A stretch of DNA of 64,000 nucleotides from Alphaproteobacteria bacterium (GTDB lineage: Bacteria > Myxococcota_A > UBA796 > GCA-2862545), in assembly GCA_020632915.1 (NCBI GenBank), contig JACKEP010000027.1, positions 16,686-80,685 on the forward strand, written 5' to 3'. The notes under the pieces were generated by a model. It had not been told where the DNA came from. It did not search any database and saw nothing but the letters and a program-made list of their open reading frames with translations. The translations under genes were made by a program, and so were the position numbers. Shown here in pieces: positions 60,618 through 64,000 of this stretch; within the stretch, counting starts at the first letter, position 1, and each line of letters opens with the position of its first letter.

Positions 60618-62230
60618 CCGCCTTCGACGTCGTCGTCGTGGGGGGCGGATCGGCCGGCTGCGTCGTCGCCGCCGAGCTCGCCGCCGATCCGTCGCTGTCG
60701 GTGCTGGTGCTGGAAGCGGGCGGACGCCCCGAGGACCACCCCGCCACGCTGTCGGCGTCGGGCTACAAGGACGCCTTCGTCGACGACGCGGTGATGGGCT
60801 CGCGCCACACCGTGCCCCAGCCCGCACTCGGCGGCCGCCGCGTGTTCGCCGGCACCGGCCGCGGGCTCGGCGGCAGCGGATCGGTCAACGGCATGGTCTA
60901 CACGCGCGGCGCGCGCCAGGACTACGACGCCTGGCCCGACGGCTGGCAGTGGGACGACGTGGTGCCGGCCTTCGAGGCGGTGGAGGCGCGGCTGCGTCCG
61001 GCGCCCCGCCCCCCGACGCAGTGGACGGAGGCGGCGATCGCGGCCGCCGAGGCCACCGGCTTCCGGCGCGGCGTCGACCTGAACGACGGCGACCTGTCCG
61101 GTGTGTTCGGCTACCAGCCGATGAACCACGACGGCGTCCACCGGCGCAGCTCCTACGTGGCCTTCCTGCGGGAGCGGATCGGGCAGGCCCCGAACCTGAC
61201 GGTGGTGACCGGCGCGCGCACCGAGCGGCTCCGCTTCGCCGACGGGCGCATCGCCGCCGTGCGCTACGTCGCGGACGGGCAGGTCCACGAGGTCACCGTG
61301 CGGCGCGAGGTGGTGCTGTGCGCCGGCGCGCTGGAGACGCCGCGGCTGCTCCAGCTGTCGGGGATCGGCCCGGCGGCGTCGCTGCGGGCGCTGGGCCTCG
61401 ACGTCGTGCGCGACGCGCCCGAGGTCGGCGCCAACCTGCACGATCACCCCAACGTGATCGTGTTGTTCCGGGGCACGGGCAAGCCCGTCGACTGCGCCCT
61501 GCCCCAGCTGTACGGCTTCCACCGCGCGCGGGCCGACGCCGCGCTCGCGCCCGGCCAGCCCGACACGTGCACGGTGATGTACCCGGCGCGGTCGTCGTTC
61601 CAGCAGGCGTCGGAGCGCATGGCGCCGTCGATGGTGCTGCCGGGGGCGCTGCTCGACGCGCCGTGGGCGATCCGGGCCGTGCGGGCCATGGTGCGCCTCG
61701 CGATGCGGCTGCCGCCGGTGCGGCGCTGGGTCGACGGGCTGTGGGGCGTGGTCGTCATCCTGGGCAAGCCGCGATCGCGGGGCACCGTGCGCCTGGTGTC
61801 GGCCGATCCGACGGTGCCCGCGGCGATCGATCCGGCCTACCTGTCCGCCCCCGAGGACGTCGCCACGCTGCGCGCGGGTCTGGAGCGGGCGTGGTCGCTC
61901 GCCCACGCGGCACCGCTGCGGCCGTGGCTGCGGGGGGCGCTGCTGCCCTGGTCGCACCGGAGGCTGACGGCCCACCTGCGCCAACAGCTCATCACCACGT
62001 TCCACTTCGCGGGCACGTGCCGCATGGGCGACGACGCCGCCGCGCCGGTCGACGGCCGGCTGCGCCTGCGCGGGGTGCAGGGCGTGCGGGTGGCGGACGC
62101 GTCGGTGATGCCGGAGACGCCGGTGGCCGCGCTCAACGCGCCGTCGATGATGATCGGCTACCGCGCCGCGAGCTTCCTGCGGGAGGAGCTGGCGTCGGCG
62201 AGCGCGGCGGCCTCGAGCGCGAAGGTCTGA
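60614..62230 (+). CDS. GMC oxidoreductase (choline/alcohol dehydrogenase type)
   Basis: A 538-residue FAD enzyme of the glucose-methanol-choline family. Motifs are FDVVVVGGGSAGCVVAAEL at the N-terminus, LEAGG, the signature GTGRGLGGSGSVNGMVY, CAGALETPRLLQLSGIGP (GMC signature 2), and a C-terminal FHFAGTCRMG, then RVADASVMP, with the catalytic His. It lacks the Cys cluster of the GMC enzyme at 44217. GTG start overlaps the ALDH stop (GTGA). The last 73 bases overlap the 3' end of the opposite-strand SDR. Placed after a hydroxylase and ALDH, it would fit oxidation of a primary alcohol to an aldehyde; cholesterol-oxidase-like action at C-3 is the alternative. Confidence 0.9.
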   Translation: MTAFDVVVVGGGSAGCVVAAELAADPSLSVLVLEAGGRPEDHPATLSASGYKDAFVDDAVMGSRHTVPQPALGGRRVFAGTGRGLGGSGSVNGMVYTRGARQDYDAWPDGWQWDDVVPAFEAVEARLRPAPRPPTQWTEAAIAAAEATGFRRGVDLNDGDLSGVFGYQPMNHDGVHRRSSYVAFLRERIGQAPNLTVVTGARTERLRFADGRIAAVRYVADGQVHEVTVRREVVLCAGALETPRLLQLSGIGPAASLRALGLDVVRDAPEVGANLHDHPNVIVLFRGTGKPVDCALPQLYGFHRARADAALAPGQPDTCTVMYPARSSFQQASERMAPSMVLPGALLDAPWAIRAVRAMVRLAMRLPPVRRWVDGLWGVVVILGKPRSRGTVRLVSADPTVPAAIDPAYLSAPEDVATLRAGLERAWSLAHAAPLRPWLRGALLPWSHRRLTAHLRQQLITTFHFAGTCRMGDDAAAPVDGRLRLRGVQGVRVADASVMPETPVAALNAPSMMIGYRAASFLREELASASAAASSAKV

Positions 62231-63114
62231 CGGAAGCCGTCCACCAGCGGCCGGTTCGACCAGTCGAGGTCGGCGGTGATGCGGTCGATGGGAAAGCGCC
62301 TGTGGACCGGGACCGGCACCGGCAGCACCAGCCACGGCGACGGTCCGCCGGCGTCGCGCCAGGCGTTCTTCAGGTCCCAGAAGGTGTGGTCGTCGCCGCC
62401 GCAGACGTTGTAGGCGCGGCCCGACGCCGCCGGTCGCTCCAGGGCGCGCAGCGCGGCCTCCGCCAGATCCCCGACGTACACGCTCGGGTAGCGCACGTGG
62501 GTGGGGAACACGGTGACCGGCAGCGACAGCAGGCGCCGGAACCAGAGGGTGAGCGTGCCGCGGTCGAAGGCGCCGTGGACCGCTGCGGGGCGCAGCGTGG
62601 TCAGGTCGAGGTCGAGGCCAGCGGCGGTGGCCCAGGCCTGGCGCTCGCTGATCCCCTTGGAGACGAAGTAGACGTTGAACCGCGACACCGGGTCGTCCTC
62701 GGTGCGCAGGGCGGCGTCCTCGACGTAGACGTGGTCGGCGCGCGGTGCGTAGGCCTCGGCCGACGACATCATCACCACCCGGCGCACGCCGGCCCGCGCG
62801 CAGGCCTGGAGCTGGTGGGTGGTGCCCTGCACGTTGGTGGCGATGACGTCGGCCACCGACCCCCGCCCGAGCGAGACGGCGCCGGCGCAGGCCACCACGC
62901 CGTCCACGCCGTCAAAGGCCCGGGTGAGGGCGTCGACGTCGCCCACGTCGGCGGCGCGGACCTCGGCGCCCGCTGCGGCCAGGGGTGCGGCCTTGGCGGG
63001 CGTGCGCACCACGGCCACCGGCACCGCCCCGCGCGCCAGCAGGCCGATCGCCACGTTGCGGCCGATGAACCCGGTGGCCCCGGTCACCGCAATCCGCGCG
63101 CCCTCCAGCTCCAT
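62158..63114 (-). CDS. NAD(P)-dependent SDR, NSDHL/3-beta-HSD-like (second copy)
   Basis: A 318-residue extended SDR. Rossmann motif TGATGFIG (residues 11-18), active site Y149 and K153 in YFVSK, and MMSSAEAY. The region YPSVYVGDLAEAALRAL followed by GRAYNVCGGDDHTFWDL resembles the 3-beta-HSD/NSDHL group (NGEP-like position). ATG 63114 has GGAG upstream and lies 10 bases after the sterol reductase stop, so the two form an operon. It could act as a second sterol dehydrogenase/decarboxylase or as a 3-ketosterol reductase; sequence alone does not decide. The 3' end overlaps the GMC gene on the opposite strand by 73 bases. Confidence 0.75.
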   Translation of the reverse strand: MELEGARIAVTGATGFIGRNVAIGLLARGAVPVAVVRTPAKAAPLAAAGAEVRAADVGDVDALTRAFDGVDGVVACAGAVSLGRGSVADVIATNVQGTTHQLQACARAGVRRVVMMSSAEAYAPRADHVYVEDAALRTEDDPVSRFNVYFVSKGISERQAWATAAGLDLDLTTLRPAAVHGAFDRGTLTLWFRRLLSLPVTVFPTHVRYPSVYVGDLAEAALRALERPAASGRAYNVCGGDDHTFWDLKNAWRDAGGPSPWLVLPVPVPVHRRFPIDRITADLDWSNRPLVDGFRQTFALEAAALADASSSRRKLAAR

Positions 63115-63124
63115 GCCGTCTCCG

Positions 63125-64000
63125 TCAGTACAGACCGGGCACGATGCGCCAGCGGACCTGCGCGCAGTACCTGTCCCAGTCCGCACCGTACTTGGCGCGG
63201 CAGAGCGCGTCGTCCCTGCGCTCGCGGTGCACGAGCAGGATCGCGAAGTAGATGGGGTAGAACCAGGGCAACGCGGATCCGAAGCCGCACGGCAGCGACC
63301 ACGACACCGCCATCAGCTCGTCGCCGACGTAGTTGAAGTGGCGCGCCCAGCCCCAGAAGCCCGACAGCAGCAGGCGGTTGCCCTGCGCCGTCTGTAGCGC
63401 GCGCGCCGGGCGTCCCCAGATGAGCGCCCCCTCGGGGTCGTTGCGGAAGGTGTTCTTCTGGTTGTTGACCGTCCGAAAGATCCACAGGCCGAGCACGGCC
63501 ACGCCGACGACGCCCACGGCCCCCCACCACGGCAGCGGGTTCGGGTGGTCCACCAGGTAGGCGGCCTGGAGGCTGTAGGTCATCGGCACCCACACCAGGT
63601 CGCCGAACACCAGCATGAACCCGAAGTTCTCGTGCTTGATGTCCATCGTGGTGAGGATGGCGGGCTCGTGCAGGTAGTAGTCGAGGATGTACAGGCCCTG
63701 CAGCGCCACCACGAGGACCATCGACACGCTGACGAAGCCGTGGGTGCGGTGCTGGACGAGCGCGAACGACACGTCGAGCAGCAGCCACAGGATCAGGCCC
63801 GGGCGGGCCTCGCAGAAGAACTTGAGGTCGAACAGGCCGTCGGCGGGCAGGCGCGGGTTGCGTCCGGTGCCCATCCAGAAGTCGTGGATGGCGACGCCGG
63901 TGGCGTGGTCGTCGGTGGCCTTGCCGTAGCGGTAGAGCCACGCGGCCAGCGCGAACGCGAACGCCGTCATCACGGTGAGCAGCGCCCCGAACTGGTCGGC
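63125..64000 (-). CDS. Sterol reductase of the ERG24/DHCR7/ERG4 family (5' end cut off)
   Basis: The C-terminal 291 residues of a polytopic sterol reductase; the frame runs open through the right edge, and full-length members have about 400-450 residues. Diagnostic segments are DFWMGTGRNPRL with FDLKFFCEARPGLILW, LYILDYYLHEPAILTTMDI, FGFMLVFGDLVWVPMTYSLQ, NNQKNTFRNDP, GRPARAL, SGFWGWARHFNYVGD, SWSLPCGF and the final RDDALCRAKYGADWDRYC. These enzymes use NADPH to reduce C14-15 (ERG24), C7-8 (DHCR7) or C24(28) (ERG4) double bonds. Which one applies cannot be settled by eye; the NADPH and sterol-binding motifs are intact. Strong evidence for sterol biosynthesis in this organism. Confidence 0.92.
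   Translation of the reverse strand, partial: ADQFGALLTVMTAFAFALAAWLYRYGKATDDHATGVAIHDFWMGTGRNPRLPADGLFDLKFFCEARPGLILWLLLDVSFALVQHRTHGFVSVSMVLVVALQGLYILDYYLHEPAILTTMDIKHENFGFMLVFGDLVWVPMTYSLQAAYLVDHPNPLPWWGAVGVVGVAVLGLWIFRTVNNQKNTFRNDPEGALIWGRPARALQTAQGNRLLLSGFWGWARHFNYVGDELMAVSWSLPCGFGSALPWFYPIYFAILLVHRERRDDALCRAKYGADWDRYCAQVRWRIVPGLY

Noticed and set aside
38339..62230. Intergenic regions scanned for tRNA, rRNA and riboswitch folds
   Set aside because: No cloverleaf with GTTC-type loop or CCA end and no cyclic-di-GMP, SAM or cobalamin core was seen; short gaps leave little room.
62158..63186. Longer forms of the second SDR starting at 63186
   Set aside because: The extra residues are Thr/Gly/Arg-rich without coding character and would overlap the sterol reductase end; ATG 63114 has a ribosome-binding site and the Rossmann motif at the normal position.

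Overview
The window is a high-GC (roughly 70% by eye), densely coded stretch from a Gram-negative bacterium. Several things point to Myxococcota or a related uncultured delta-type lineage: a TonB/ExbB/ExbD system whose second ExbD carries an AgmX/PglI-like tail, Asp-rich FG-GAP/thrombospondin-3 lipoproteins, a eukaryote-like kinase, STAND-type ATPases, Flp-type prepilins, and a set of eukaryote-like sterol-modification genes. GTG starts and 4-base ATGA/GTGA overlaps are common. The lineage is an inference; no rRNA or marker gene is present to fix it.

Layout. (1) 1-8645: a partial unknown gene, then a tightly overlapping ion-homeostasis operon: trkA, trkH, a giant antiporter-like/STAND-ATPase fusion and an MscS-type channel. 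(2) 8667-19387: housekeeping genes (metG, aat) mixed with an FG-GAP/ASPIC lipoprotein, a lone ExbD-like protein, another lipoprotein, a small membrane protein and a 1000-residue ATPase/TPR protein with a Lys-to-Arg change in its P-loop. (3) 19705-23644: three consecutive secreted low-complexity proteins sharing an Flp-prepilin-like N-terminus (P-x-E-Y), separated by hairpin terminators. A matching CpaA/TadV-type prepilin peptidase lies at 43700-44206. (4) 23773-33587: uvrC, an unknown gene, a rifampicin-phosphotransferase-like enzyme, a bacterial XPB helicase with its separate XPB-N-like partner, and xseB. (5) 33741-38191: tonB-like, a terminator, exbB, exbD, exbD-AgmX, a prenyl diphosphate synthase and tlyA. 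(6) 38200-48444: an S41 protease, a UbiA-type prenyltransferase, a probable pseudokinase, the prepilin peptidase, a Tat-exported subunit with a GMC oxidoreductase, an orphan ABC ATPase and an SGNH hydrolase. (7) 48514-55818: two paralogous FG-GAP/TSP3 lipoproteins (the larger an internal duplication) and a regulator with two winged-helix domains and no receiver.

(8) 55909-64000 is the most interesting part: a sterol-modification locus. On the minus strand lie a TetR regulator, an NSDHL/ERG26-like 3-beta-hydroxysteroid dehydrogenase and an EBP-like membrane protein. Divergently, on the plus strand, lie a sterol desaturase/hydroxylase-family enzyme, an aldehyde dehydrogenase and a GMC alcohol oxidoreductase. 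Converging from the right edge are an ERG24/DHCR7-type sterol reductase and a second NSDHL-like SDR. Together these could supply sterol C-4 demethylation (with the three-step ERG25 oxidation split over three enzymes), delta8-delta7 isomerisation and ring double-bond reduction. That assignment is an inference from family membership and clustering.
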